Shown piece by piece: positions 1 to 13,139 of a stretch of 64,000 bases of DNA (its first letter is position 1; each line of letters begins with the position of its first letter). Origin of the DNA: Piper betle (lineage: Eukaryota; Streptophyta; Magnoliopsida; Piperales; Piperaceae); NCBI GenBank assembly GCA_033002965.1, contig JAURVB010014610.1, forward strand, positions 434,001 to 498,000, written 5' to 3'. Under the pieces are notes generated by a model. It was not told the DNA's origin. It did not search any database and was given only the letters and a program-made list of their open reading frames with translations. Position numbers and translations under genes: made by a program.

Positions 1-539
1 GATATGAACAATGCTGGTTTTCCTTTGGTATGTAGATGAGATCTCTCCCTTCTAATGCATTTAGCCTCCTTATATCTACTTTTCACATTATTCAATATGA
101 ATTAAGAAAATGAAGTTGAGTGATTGAGCATTTAACAATCCTGGTTTTATGGATGTCATTAGAAAATAAGATATAGCGCGCGTTTATGTTATTGTTTGTA
201 TTTATGCATGCTCTCAAGTAGTAAATTAGTTCACATTGTTTTTATTTGATTGGATTGTGTCATGTTCATGGACCTGCTATATTTTGCTAAAGTATGGTTG
301 TTCAATATGGTTTGATATTGGGTGTTGTATGATCAAGTTCTTTCGTACATCATTCTTGTTTTATTGTTGTTGCAATCTCTTATCACTGGAATTTTAAAGG
401 CTGCATGTTGAAGGGTAATGATCATTGGTCCTGCTGCTTTATGCGCCATGTTTTGTAATTCTAGGTAGACACTAGTTTTGTAATGGATACTGTGATAGAA
501 TCCTGTAATATTCATATGAATCCTTTTTGCTTCTGCAGT

Positions 540-693
540 TCTGGTAGCAAATGAGAAGGAGACGCAGGTTGTTCCTCATATAAAGGAGCCTAAGGTTGAT
601 GACCTCAACAACGAAACGTGTATGTCAATTTGCAAAACCACCAAAAACTTAGATAGATCAAAGCGGATTGCGAGAAATACGGTTGTGAGATCA
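540..693 (+). CDS. possible 3' exon of an upstream partial gene
   Basis: After a good acceptor (a pyrimidine-rich stretch ending in CTGCAG just before 540), one frame stays open for about 50 codons and ends at TAA near 693. It reads as a charged, non-repetitive peptide that includes ANEKETQVVPHIKEPKVDDL. I do not recognise the family. A second open stretch around 1127-1258 (containing YPRNATVLSSFRKDDLPPIE) could be another exon remnant. The gene would have to begin left of the window. Transcript data would be needed, and both pieces may be relics. Confidence 0.22.
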
Positions 694-842
694 TAAGGAA
701 AGTTGTTCAAACTTACATATTCTTTAGCAAGTCGCAATATGAGGATCGGGTTGCTAGCACTGGTAGTGTTGAATCCAACAGCTAAATAGTTTCCAGACTC
801 GTAAGGAAGTGGTTTCAAGACTTCTCATCAACTGGGTAGGTT

Positions 843-3800
843 TTATTTCTTTCTACAATAGATGAGTGGCTAACTCTATTCTTTGCATTTTTTGTGATGA
901 TTGGATATATTCGTTCGTCATACGCCATAGTGCTTTTCTTTTACAAATTGAGAACTTCAAAAAACTATTGGATGGCTAGTTCTTTACCTTGAGAGATTCA
1001 TGTTTACTGGAGGGAAGCGTTTATATATGTAATTATTGTGTAAGTAACAACGTCCTAAGATCCATCCTTATTCACTTCCATGAGTTGTTATTGGACGTTT
1101 AATTTTGGCCTTTATAATTCTTCCAGTGCTTTTCGTGTATCCAAGAAATGCAACTGTTCTCAGCTCCTTTAGAAAAGATGACCTGCCTCCTATTGAAAGT
1201 TCTTCAAATTTATTGAAGGAGCACAAATTTCATTTGAAGATCATTCATTCATTAACATGAAGTGTACAGGTTGAAATGGAAATGTGCCAGTGGAATTGAA
1301 GTGCTAATGGGGTGTGCAAGAATTTTTTACTTAATGCCCTTAGACATTCTCGTGTTGTTTAAAGGTTTTTAAGTGGGTTATTTTCACAGGTTGGTACAAG
1401 TATTTGTAAAATCAAAGAGAACTGAGTAGTTCTTGTGGGGATACATCAAGAATGTGCAATTTATAGAAGGTTGGCTTTTTCCAATATATATATATATATA
1501 TATAGAAGGTTGAAATATATCACTTTTTTCAAAATTAATTATATCTTAAATTTTATAGAAAAATATTATCTAGATGTCAAAATTCAAGTTGTCTCAAGTT
1601 CGATTTTGGTTCAATTAGGCTCATATCTGATTAGGTCAAGTTGAATCCAAATCGAGTTTTTAAGAGTAGTTTTAATTATTGTATCATACTGGATGGTGGA
1701 TCCTACTGCATAATACCATTGTATATCCTATTTAAATATATATAAGTTTAGACTTTGTAATATTTTAATTTGAAAATTACACATAACCATTTTTTGTTAA
1801 AAATTACAACATTTTGATTAGTATTCAATTAAATATTAATTTTAAAAAATATTTTTAATATCGTAACAAAATTTATTTTATTTATAAGAACCCTATGTAT
1901 ATGAGCTATGTCTCATATAATTTATATGAAATATATATTTTATTTTGAGCAATTTAGTAAGGCTCACAATTAAAAAATTATATAGAGGTAGTTATAAAAT
2001 TTCAATACTATTTAATATTTTTAACACTTTCATCTTAATTATCAAAATAATTGTAACGAAAATTAATTTCAAAATATTTATTAAGTTGTACATCTTCTGA
2101 AATTTAAAAATAGGTAATAATAAAATTAGGAAAAGCTAAATTTTTATCAATCTCCTAATTACATTTACGCACCTATAACTCATATAAAATTTATCTTTTT
2201 TATAATAATAAAATAAAATATGGGAATATATTCCATGGCAGGTATAATAACACGCAGAAAAAATATTCTGACGAACGGCCCACACGTTTGAAGTGCGGTG
2301 TGCTGGTCAAAGAGAATCAGGACCGTTGGATCCATAAGAAAATCCACGGCCAATGATACGATTTACTTCTTCATTTATTCCGATTTTGCCATTCTATCAG
2401 TTTTATCTTTCCTGTCACGTGTAGCACGTTCAACCGCTCGAACGACATTCATGTCATCCACTGGTGAGGCTTTTGGTCAAAACAAACCAAGGCACAATCT
2501 TTATAGCCTTGGAGCTTCTCATTGCCAAATCGCTGGCCAGATGTTGATCGGCACCTTGATACAACCGTCTTCAGAAGGAGATTTCATGGGAGTGATTTAA
2601 ACGGGAACAATTACAACTTACACTTGGATGAAGTCTATAACGAGCTGCGAGATGTTTTTAAATTTAACGTGATTTTTGACAAACATGTATTGAGTTTGTT
2701 TAAATATTCGATGAGCTTTTAATTTATTATGAGTCGGGCAACTCATCCAAAATTTATCGTGTTTGGGTTTGATTCATGTTCGACTTATTATATTTTTGAA
2801 TAAAACAAATGGTTGTATTTGATTCATGCCTGACTTATATAGGATCAAAATATTTTTTATTATATTATATAAGTTCAATGTGGCCTCAATAATATTGACG
2901 AGCCGAATATCTTTTCGAGTTTTAATATCAAATTTGAGTTTCGAGACAAGTCGAGTCAAACGCTCTTTAACTCAAACTATGTCCATTGTTTAACGAGCTA
3001 TTCATTTCGAACTAAGTATTTTTTTCGAGCTCAAAATTAACGAATATAAGTTCAAGCCGAATCAGAAACAAAAATAAAATAATTGAGAACAAGCTTGGCT
3101 TGTTTACGTCCTAACAAATACTTACAACAAAAGAGGCAATAAACTATTTGTCACCACCGATTAAATAGGCCAAGTTCAAAGACTTAGACTTTGAGCCCTA
3201 CATCACTATTTTCTACCTTCTCCAATCGTAGAAAGAAACCATAAAAAGTATAAGCGGGCATCTGGAATGGGGAGTGAGATAACTCTTCCTAAAGAGTGAG
3301 ATAACTCTTCCTAAACGTACTCCCTCATGGGTAGGGGTGCTAATCGAGCAAACGTGAGCACTGAGTTCAACTTGTGTTCGAACTCGACTCGAATAATTCG
3401 AAATTCGTTCAAACTCGATTCGAGATCGAACAAGTTTTAAACATACATGCCTGAATTCAACTTAAATATCTTTTATATGTTCAAATTTGACTCAATAATG
3501 GAGGGTCGAGATGACATGCGGATAGCCGAATGCTAAATACTCTAATGATTAGCCGAATGCTAAATTCTTACAATCGCTCAATTAACAACTTTATTTATGG
3601 GTGAGACGGGGCACAGTCTTCAAGCTTGACCGAGCGCCTGGCATGATGACGCTTGTGTTGGGAGTTCTACCCCGACAAGCATGGGTAGAGGTGGCGTGCG
3701 GCAAGCTGGAAGGGGACGACAATGGCAACATGGTTGAGGGGGTAGTGGTGTTTGCTGAGGAAAAGGTGGGAGGACGGTAAAGCCCCTGCCAAAGACAAAC

Positions 3801-4640
3801 ACGAGATCTTTGGCTAGGTCGTTAGGTAGTAATGTATGGATATCAGTAGAGGTGGAAGGCAACAGCCAAGAGCCACCAAAGCGACGCCTACGGCCACATC
3901 TTGCGGTGGAGGAGACGGTTGCTTGTATGATGCTTTGTTCTTTTGGGAAGGAAAGATGCGAACAGAGGAGGGTCGAATAAGTAAAAATGAAAAGAAATAA
4001 AGAGTATCCTGGACGTTAGATGTTTCATACGCATCTAACGATATACATTTTCCTTAAACGAGCGCACCACATTTATATGTGCAGTGCACTTACCGGGATA
4101 AAATTAGGAAATTTTTCATAACTTGTTCTCTTAGATTGTGCTCCACGGTGAGCTGGATTAAACACACTACTTTTAAGTCTTTTGACATTCTCTGGATTAA
4201 GTTATCCCGCTATTTTATTATTTTATTATATATAAATAAATATAATTAATTACAATTAAACTTATTAATATATATATATAAAGATTATTTTAACTAGGAG
4301 TTTTTATTTCAAATTTTAATTTGGATTATTCGATTATAAAGATGATCCAAATTTAATAAAAAAAATAAAAAATAAAATACCCCCACCACCGCCCATCATT
4401 TAATACATAGTTGATAATAATATTTATTTATAATTTTAAATATATCTTAAGTAGGCAAGTGATGCTATGCATATTATTATATTATATTATCTAATCTGAA
4501 TTTAATTAATAAATTAATTTTAAATCAAATTTAAATATTTAAATATCAAATTTCGAATTAAAACGAGTCAAATCAAATACCAAATAATCGCTAACTAACT
4601 CGCTCGATTAACGGCCCGACCCTATCCCTAACCCGTCTGA
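843..4640. other. AT-rich intergenic region
   Basis: No convincing gene was found. The stretch contains a (TA)n run at about 1483-1502 and a degenerate copy of the dispersed GAGC/TCGAGC-rich repeat at about 2640-3110. A short related piece lies at 3331-3480. A slightly GC-richer island at 3600-3960 has only a short proline-rich open frame on the minus strand. The last 100 bases lead into the photolyase pseudogene. Confidence 0.5.
2640..3115. mobile_element. degenerate GAGC-rich dispersed element (hAT-MITE-like family)
   Basis: The sequence from about 2640 (GAGCTGCGAGATG...) through TATTCGATGAGCTTTTAAT and GGGTTTGATTCATG to CTTGGCTTGTTTACG aligns by eye, in the same order, with the better-preserved element at 58427-58932. 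Its right end retains the TTTAC part of the terminal repeat. The left terminus is not recognisable. There is no coding capacity; this is an old non-autonomous copy. Confidence 0.5.
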
Positions 4641-5218
4641 AACGTGGACGCACTTCAACGGCAATCCACCTCCAATGGCGGGAAACCATACTCCAAAAAA
4701 CAGAAGAAGACGTTGCCGACCATAAACCCGAACACCCTCCTCCCATCTCCTCCACCACCACCACCATGCCCGCCGCCGCCAACTCCATGGTCTGGTTCCG
4801 CAAGGGCCTGCGCGTCCACTACAACCGCGCCCTCTCCCACGCTGCCGCCGGCGCCGCTCGGCTCTTCCCCGTCTTCGTCCCCGATCCCCACTACCTCGCC
4901 GTCTTCTCGCCCCGGCTCGTCCCGCTCCCTCGCCGACCTCGATTCCACCCTCCGGGGCTCGGGTCCCGGTTGCTCGTCTTCCTTAGGGATCCGCCGGAGG
5001 TCGTGATATGGTTGCTCAAGGAAGTGCGTTTCAGTCTTTTTCAGATTGAGTCCTATATTTTTCTTTATTTAATTTTACTTCAAGTTCATATTGAGTGCTC
5101 ATTTTGTGATAAATATATTTGCAAACTTAATGGAAGATGATACTTACAGATGGAGTTCAAATTGACAAATATGTTTGCAAAATTAATGGAAGATAATACC
5201 TGCAGATGGATGGAAAGG

Positions 5219-6002
5219 TCATTATAAAATGTATAGAATGGACAATTTTTAGCTAAATTAGGATTTCTGAAAAACTTTCAACATCTCTGATTGTGCTTTT
5301 TTTCATAAAAAAAAAAGGATTTTTTTGGTCAAATTCAACCAAAAATGATACTCAATGATGGAAGAATCTTTATAGAATCTATCAGAAGACCAAGTTTGAG
5401 CTAAATTAGGACAAGAAAATAGGAGGGAACTTTCAACGACTTTGACTGTGCTTCTTTTTTTTTGAAAAAAATGGTTTTATTCCATGGTCTGATCGGCTGC
5501 ATTTATTTTGTTACTATAAATATATTGATCAAATTTAAATCGACGCTTACAGGCGGAATGATCATTATAAAATCTGCAGGACGTCCAATTTTTAGCTAAA
5601 TTAGGTAAGAAAACTGGATGGAACAGCTTTGATTTTGTGTACATTTGTGTGTGTGTGTGTTTTCCATGTTCATCAATTGCATAAATTTCTTAACAATGAA
5701 TATATTTATCATACTTAAACTGAAAATGACAATCGCAGATGGAAAAACCATTATAAAATCTATAGGAAGTCCAATTTTGTGTTAAATGGGATAAGAAGAG
5801 TGGAGGGAACTTTCAACAGCTTTGATTGTGCCTTATTTTTTAAAAAAAAATTCTGAGTTCAGATCGACTGCATACATTTTGACATGATAAATATATATAT
5901 GTAAAACTTAATCAGAAAATCATACTGACAAATGGAAAGATCACAGTAAAATCCATAGGATGTCCAGTTTTGATCTAAAGAGGATAAGAAACCTGAAGGG
6001 AA
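5219..6002 (+). repeat. degenerate ~185-bp tandem repeat inside photolyase intron 1
   Basis: The phrase (A/T)CATTATAAAATCTATAGGA-GTCCAATTTT-GCTAAATTAGG...GGAGGGAACTTTCAACAGCTTTGATTGTGC recurs in variant form at about 5219, 5369, 5567, 5751 and 5939. The spacings are 150 to 198 bases. Each unit also carries a poly-T or poly-A stretch and an AAATATATTTGCAAAACTTAATGGAAGATGATAC-like start. The copies are only moderately alike, so this is an old intronic minisatellite. Confidence 0.75.
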
Positions 6003-8184
6003 CATTGGGCGTCTATTGGCGAGGTTGAATCAATCAATGCGAGATGAGCATGGTATGGGTGTTAGAATGGTCTGTAAATTGATGTAAATATAATATCTTT
6101 ATTAGTGTTCGATATTTTTCTATCAAATTGGTAAGTTTAGATAGTGTAAGGTATGAGATCCCTAACACGCATGTGTAGGTGGAGCGAACTTTTCTCCATT
6201 TCATTGGGGGCGTCTGTGATTAATTAAAAGCATGTTTTGATGATGGGAAAATGATTGTTTTTGTTAATTGTTTGTGAGTAATTCAATTGTTCTGTGCAGT
6301 GGAAGATTGGGAAACTTTGTTTTGAAGCTGATTTGGAGCCATATGCGCAAATTTGGGATAAGCAAGTCATGGTTTGTTTAACGAGCTTTCTCTTTTTCTT
6401 GTTTTGCGAAGTTTTTTTGCACTATGAATTGTAAATTTGATAATAATTGGAAATATTTTCATACTTGCTCAGGACTTTGCTTCCATGTCTGATAGTGAGG
6501 TTTTCTCTCCAGTGAGTCACACTCTAATTGATCCTGAAGCTGTAATACAAAAGGTAGTATTTTTTATTGGTTTTGGATCAATTTATTTTTTATTTTGTGT
6601 TTCTGATATTGCTAGTTTTTTGATATTTTGTTGAGTAATTAATAATGGTGGCAAACCGCCTCTTGATTACCAGTCATTTATAAAGCTTGTTGGACAGCCC
6701 CCCAATTCTATCGAAGAAACAATATCATTTCTTCCTCCTGTTGGTAGCTTTGAAATTTCTGGTGTTTTGAGCATTCCAACTATTAAAGAACTTGGCTATG
6801 GAGAAACTAAGCAGGTTTGAAGTTTAACCTATTTATTTTGTTTGTCCTTCTGTAAGGAGTTTACTTCTCAACCTGCACTAACAAATGCAATTTATTTTTC
6901 TCAGGTAGAATTCTCTCCTTTCAAAGGAAGAGAATCAGAACCTTTAAAGAGACTAAGAGAATCATTTGCTAATGAGGTTAACATTATTTTTAATGCTGAT
7001 ACTATAATTTACTTTTTTGCCTGCTGAACTAGTGTACTGATGTATGTATGGCTGAACAACAGATGTTTTTCTGACCATCCTTTCAACTCTACTGTTTATC
7101 TTGTGGTATTTGTACTTCAAAATGCTGTTGCAGATTATAGTTGCTAAACTGTCATACAAAGCTTCATATTTTATGCATGTAACAAATCATTTTTAAGAAT
7201 GATTGAACTTGCAAGTGTTCCTTTTCTTTTTTCCTCTTATAAAATGGATGTGCTAAGTGCTAGTTTGTTATGTCAAAACTTTTGTTCCACTAATTTGAAT
7301 GTGATAATTGGACAATATTGCAAGATATATGTGACCAACCCTGCTATGCAGATGATGATGACATTTGTTGCCAGTTTGACTTAATATAGAACCCTATTAG
7401 TTTCCTTGGTGCTTTTAATGTTTTATATCCTGTATTATATATAAACCGTGGGAATTGTTGAAAAGCTGATTATGTTCTTTACTTGGGAACAATGTTTTAC
7501 AGGAGTGGGTTGTCAATTTTCAGAAACCAAAAGGTGACCATTCTGCCTTTTTAAAGTCAGCAACAACTGTCCTATCTCCTTATTTGAAAGTGAGTTGTCA
7601 ATGTCAAATTTGCGCAAATATTCTTTTTCAATTTTCAATTGAGGAATTGTAGGCTTTATAGATAAAGCATAAGCTTGCTTTTCCTTTTCTTTTTCCAGTT
7701 TGGTTGCCTTTCCTGCCGGTTTCCTATCAATGTCTTCAAGATGTCTATGAGAAGGTTAAAAAGCACACTCTGCCTCTTGTTTCTCTGTTTGGACAGGTTA
7801 GTTCCATTGCAATTTGCAATTCATACATCAGCTGACTGTAGTATTGAGCGAAACTTGCTGATGATGATACTTCCAATAAATTCAATAGCTTTTATGGCAA
7901 GAGTTCTTCTACGCTGCGACATATGGTACTCCTAATTTTGATTGTATGGATGACAACAAAATATGCAAACAGGTATGACACTTTTTAATGCCTGCCTTTT
8001 ATGTACACAATTCAATCAAATTTTATAGATTTTAGCTATTTATTCATTTAAATCCTGTAGCATCACGAATGCAGCTTTGTTTGACATAAATATGTAACTT
8101 GTGTATAGCTAAAGTTCAAGGGCAAATTGCTTGAAATCTTTTTGTTAATTTACAAAGGATAAAGGTTACAGGAGCATTCTTTGT

Positions 8185-8600
8185 GCTTAGTTCCACATTG
8201 GAAGTTGTGTTGGTTGGATATGGAAGAATACTTTGCCATGTATTTTCACTTGGAATGGATCGGCTTTCAGGCAGATGGTATCAGAGCCAACCTTAGGACC
8301 TTCTATAAAATTTTAGAGTAAGCAGTCTAGGTGGTGGCTACATACGAGAAGGCTGCATGATTCCCAGAAAAATGCCCTTTTAGTTTAGTGGAATCTCTTC
8401 AGAGTTGTGGATCGGAAAGTTGAGTATTGCTGAATGATGTGTGCCCTTTTAGTTTTGACACGGTTTGTGTGGCCAGGCATTATTGACACTTTGTCTCGCA
8501 TCAGAAGATCATGTCTTTTAGCTTTGCCCCACATCAAAAATCAAACTTGCTTGTTGGATGCACTAACAACCCCATGAGATTTTTGGATTAATTGGGTTGT
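8185..8600 (+). mobile_element. TRIM/SMART-like LTR retrotransposon remnant in photolyase intron
   Basis: GTTCCACATTGGAAG at about 8190 is followed by TGGTATCAGAGC at about 8277, the usual primer-binding site complementary to initiator tRNA-Met in plant LTR elements. A second related segment, CCCCACATCAAAAATCAAAC, lies near 8526. The spacing of the two terminal-like segments, with no coding capacity between them, matches a miniature terminal-repeat retrotransposon. Exact ends and the target duplication could not be fixed by eye. Confidence 0.5.
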
Positions 8601-10440
8601 CAGAATTGAGGAGCTGCATATGATAAATTGATCATTATCTAAATGGGTGCTGTTGATTCTTTGTCTCATAAAAGCTTCTGTTATGTCCATTTTATTTGAA
8701 AGATAAAATTGATAGAATTAGAAGGAAATTTGGTTGTAGTAAGTTAATGTGCATTTAATCTTAACTTGTAGGTTTTTTATATAATTGAAAGTGTGTATAT
8801 ATATATATACAATACCTTTTACTGTTAATGGTTCCTTGGAGTACTGATGAAGAGTTGCTTGCTGCTTGGCGAGAGGCTCGAACAGGGGTATCCTTGGATT
8901 GATGCCATTATGATGCAGCTTTGTTCTTTTGGTAGTTTAAACTAAAAAATGTTAGTTGATTTTTCCAATTATTCCATGTTTTGCTAGTTCTCATAATTGT
9001 AATTTTGTTCTTTTTGGCAGCTCCACAGATGAGGATGAATGCATCATCTTGCACGAGAATGTGTTGCATGCTTCCTCACACGTGAAGATCTGGTAATGGA
9101 AATGAATATTTCTTACTATTGGGAGTAGTGAGTGGATTATGTTATTTGGACTTTTAGTCTGCACAATGTATTTTATGTGTTTTTATGTTGAAATTTATTG
9201 GTCTGGTGGAGGAAATCAGGTCACAGGTCTCTTATATTGAATTAAGCCCCAATACTGGTGCCCAATCCTTAGGAGGGGCAAGGGTCGATTCAATTTTTCT
9301 TTAAAAAGAACGCTAGATGAGTTAGGCATCGTTTATTTTATATGTAATGATCAGTTGTATCTAGAAGTTAACTTGAAATTGCTGTGCTTTTTATATAATT
9401 TTTTCTCATTATCAAATATCAGTTCTTCTTGTCTCAGCCTTTGGCATTCATCAAATATATTTGAAATATAATCCGTCTTTGAATCTTCTTGTGAATGTCT
9501 TGCCCTGCTGGGGGCAAACTTAACTTTCACCTGAGTGCATTTGACCATGTCTGATTGTTTATGTATCAGTCTTGAGTGGTCACTTCTTTTGCTATTGCCT
9601 ATTCAGATGATGAAAACTCATTAAGCAGTTTTGTCTTGTCAATTAGTTTGTTCACTGGGAAAAGGGGTGTGATGTGTTCGAAAGGTTGCTAGTGGTAGAT
9701 CATGACTGGGCCATAAATAATGGAAATTGGCTTTGGCTCTCTTGGTCATCATTTTTCTACCAGTTGTGAAGCTTGTCATTTCTTTAGTTTTTACCATTGT
9801 TTGTATCTGTCAAAAGCTCAAGAAGAATGATTATATTTTTATTTTATTTTTCTCTAATGCAGTACAACTGAATATAATCTCCAATTTCTTTTGGCAAGAA
9901 ATACGATCCCGAGGGAAGCTTATTCGTCATTTTTTGCCCGTATTAAAAGGTATATGTTTGTTGTGAACTTCAAGTAGCATTATTCATTTTGTACTCATGT
10001 TTTCGTGAGCTGACAATTGTGCGAGGTATATCAGATATGCCCAAGGAGTATATATACGATCTTGGGCTGCCCCTTTGAGCGTTCAATCTAAAGCTAAATG
10101 TATTATAGCGAAAGATTATCCAAATCCAGGTTAGACAATCTTTTGCTCACTTTGACATTCAGTTTACAAATGCCAAAATTTCACAATTTGAAAATCCTTA
10201 TTCTTACAGTTTTTGAACTTTTGTTTGATTTCACCAGTGGTGGACCATAATTTGGCAAGCTAAGAATGCAGAAGAAAAATGGAACTAAATAGGCGCAAGA
10301 GCGGATTGGTGATGAAAAACGATCTGAGAAACTTGCGACTGATGAAACTCCTATGGTTAGAAATAAAAAGAAGCAGTCAGCAATCAAGAACTTTCTCAAG
10401 TAAAGAGAATGAAGGTCGTTAGAGCTTGTACATACTGCGT

Positions 10441-13139
10441 AGACTTATGCCTCCTTAGTGTACCTAGTTTCTGAAGCAACGGTACACACCCCAAACCTGC
10501 TGTTGAAAACTTGGAAGAACGCATGGTCCCTGGACTAACTCCAAGTCATTGAGTTAACCGAGAATTGACAGGTTGACCTCTGTTCTTCAAAATATGTACT
10601 CCCATCGAACTGCAATCGTGTAAAAATTATTCTTCATCTATTGCTTTCTTACTCTTGCCCCTGTCTATATTAACTTGCTTCTAACTTACTCTTGGCTACA
10701 TGGTTTACCAAGCTTCGAAAAACTGTGAATGGATTTGTTTTTAATACACAAATGAATCACTTCCCATGTCGGATTTTTATAAAACAAGCTTTTATGTGTA
10801 TAGCTTACTCAAAGAATGGGCAATTGGTTCTCAGGCTCATTTTATCCACGTTTTAAAAATTTCGAAACTCTAAGCATGTCATAGATCCGAGTCAATTTTA
10901 ATGTGATTGGAATCATTTATATTAAAATTTTAATTATGTAAATAAAAATATGAATTTAGTATATATTGTTCTTTTGATAATTAATAAATATATGATATAT
11001 ATAACTTTAAAACATTGATTTAACTAATCTAAAAAATAATAATATATTTTAATAAATTTTATAACACGTCAGGGAGTTAATTACCAAACGGGGCAAGACC
11101 ATTCATTGTTCTTGAATCTCCTGTGTTGAATGAAGAAGCATGATGTTTGTCAGCATAATCCCCTACGTAACCAGGCTTTCTTTTCGAAATGGAGAAGATT
11201 AACTACCATAATCCCCTACCCAACCAGACTTTCTTTATTAAATGGAGAAGACTAATTACCCCAGCTTACATATTGATTCTTTCCTTTGCCTTGTGCCATC
11301 AACTTCCCACCGAACACTCAACTTCTCCGGTGTCGAAACGCTAACGAAACCTCTCCAACGGTGCAAGCAACAACCCACTCATCTTCATAATCGTCATTCA
11401 CCTAATAAAACAAGCCGATTCAAGTTTCAACTGCCTTAATCCCCCTATTAATGGTCCACATTTTGGACTTGGGCAATACTGTAATCAACTTCTTTTTACC
11501 GTTCTCATTTCTCAACACCATTTTCACCATTGCACGAATTAATCGACTCTAATTTGACTTAAATATAAGAGTTTCAAGGTTGTTATAATAGATCCTTTGG
11601 GGTAAAACTATTACAATTAATCGGTCCATTTTTGTTTCCGAACCAAGCCGTTCATAATAATGAGCTGCAAAAGTCGTTGAAATAGCCTCTTATTCGACAA
11701 GAGCTCAACCGTACCATGGCTAGCATTAAACTCTTCGTTAAATTCTTCCTGTCATTATATGCATTGAATGCATTTTACAATCAACTGCGCCGTCCATTCT
11801 TTTATGTACGTACATATTCAATTACATCAGTTTTTGCATTTGCAATTAATTTATATGAATCATATTATTACCACCTTTATCACCCATTCTCGTTCCGTAT
11901 GTATTTGACTGTTAATATTTGTTGATTATTGATCTTTAATTTGATTAATAATTATTAAAAAAATAATTTAAATTTGTTATATTGGTTGTGTTTTAGGCTG
12001 AATTATTATAAAACGTAATAAAATTAAATAAAAAGTATTAATTATGATTTATAAAATTTAATTTTTTTAATTATATAAGGACGTGGGTATAATATTTATC
12101 TACTTATATATACGAAAAACAAAAACGCTTTAAGTGGACGAAGAATCGATTGTATTTTTTCTACCTAGCTATTATTATTTATTATTAATTATTGATTTTA
12201 TTTTGCTCTTGGGTGAACGTGATTTTTGCATGCATGCAAGGACCCACGCATGCGGTTGAGTGGTCCCGAGCCATAAGTGTGCCTCGCAGGACAGAAAATG
12301 AGACCTTTAAAGGACTTTGGCGTCATTCTTGAGTCATTTAATAAAAAAAGTCTGGTCATTTGTTTAAAAAAGATATATTCAATTAATTTAAGCTTGATCA
12401 GACCAAGAAATGAGTTAACACATTGAGCCAAAAAAAACAAAATAATTATAAATTAATACTCATGAGATCAACCACAAAATAGCTCGTGAATATGATCACC
12501 ACGTCAACGGTTGCCCCTCAATTTACTAAGCTTTTTTTCTATTTTTTTCTTTAAATAATTGCCTTTATCATAAAATAGATATATTTTAATAATAAACTTA
12601 TTTTTTATCGACATCAAAATATCTTAAAAAAAACCAGTAAGAAGTCCTTAAAATCATTGATTGTTTATCCTATTTATTCTTTATTTCGGTCAAAATCTAG
12701 CCTAATCAAATTTCAAAAAATAATGACACAGTGTGCGAAATTTAGCATTCATAAATATATAAAAATTATATACTAATTCCATACTTTTTACATTCAAATT
12801 CCGATATCTTTTCTCTTTAAGTTTAACGTCAAGTTTGAGTGGTAAGCTAATTTTTATAATAAATTAACGAGAAAAACAATAAAAATATAGTAATAATATT
12901 AGGGTGAATAAATTAATTTTCCCATGGGAGTGTTTTTTTTTCCAGAGATAAAGGAATAAAATACTTGGAAAATAAAAATAAATCGATCGTGGGGCCCACA
13001 TGGAGTTCGGGCCCGCGGAAGGGCACGAGGACGGCGAGTGTGCGCGCGTGCGGGGGAGGGGGATGGAAAAGTGGGCCCGGGCTCCGAAAACCACGCCCCA
13101 CAATTAAACGAATATCTCGCAATTTTATTATCGGCTCCA
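10441..13139. other. intergenic region, no gene seen
   Basis: AT-rich DNA downstream of the photolyase pseudogene. It holds a 53-bp tandem duplication at 11154-11259 and several short open frames without family resemblance. The final 150 bases (12990-13110) become GC-rich just before the inferred first exon of the Agenet gene, as expected for a promoter or 5' UTR. Confidence 0.5.
11154..11259. repeat. 53-bp tandem duplication
   Basis: CATAATCCCCTAC...AACCAGGCTTTCTTTT...AAATGGAGAAGATTAACTAC at 11154-11206 is repeated with a few changes at 11207-11259. Confidence 0.8.

Larger units (their letters stand above)
4766..10440 (+). pseudogene. UVR3: (6-4) photolyase / cryptochrome-family pseudogene
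   Basis: Intact UVR3 is an FAD-dependent enzyme that uses blue light to revert UV-induced (6-4) photoproducts. About 14 exon remnants are recognisable in order. Exon 1 (4766-5023) contains MVWFRKGLRVHYNRAL. Later exons are at 6300-6371, 6473-6553, about 6643-6814, 6905-6975 (FSPFKGRESEPLKRLRESF), 7503-7589 (WVVNFQKPKGDHSAFLKSAT), 7699-7796, 7889-7972, about 8829-8916, 9021-9092, 9647-9773, 9863-9949, 10035-10129 and 10238 onward. Lesions include: Asp to Tyr in the LRVHDNPAL-type motif; loss of about 12 codons plus shifted frame in exon 1; 1-nt indels near 7720, 8887, 9915 and 10052; TGG-to-TGA twice at about 9030-9038; TGA and TAA near 9869-9877; and doubtful splice sites near 6642, 8829, 8916 and 9773. 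The exon order is kept, so it decayed in place and is not a retrocopy. The family call is very secure; loss of function is nearly certain. Confidence 0.9.

Noticed and set aside
2298..2600. 100-codon plus-strand frame
   Set aside because: Not recognised, ends at the edge of a degenerate repeat, and lacks splice or promoter support.
4644..5006. 120-codon plus-strand and 97-codon minus-strand frames over photolyase exon 1
   Set aside because: Shadows of the GC-rich exon. Part of the plus frame (SLADLDSTLRG) is photolyase sequence displaced by the exon 1 frameshift, not a separate gene.
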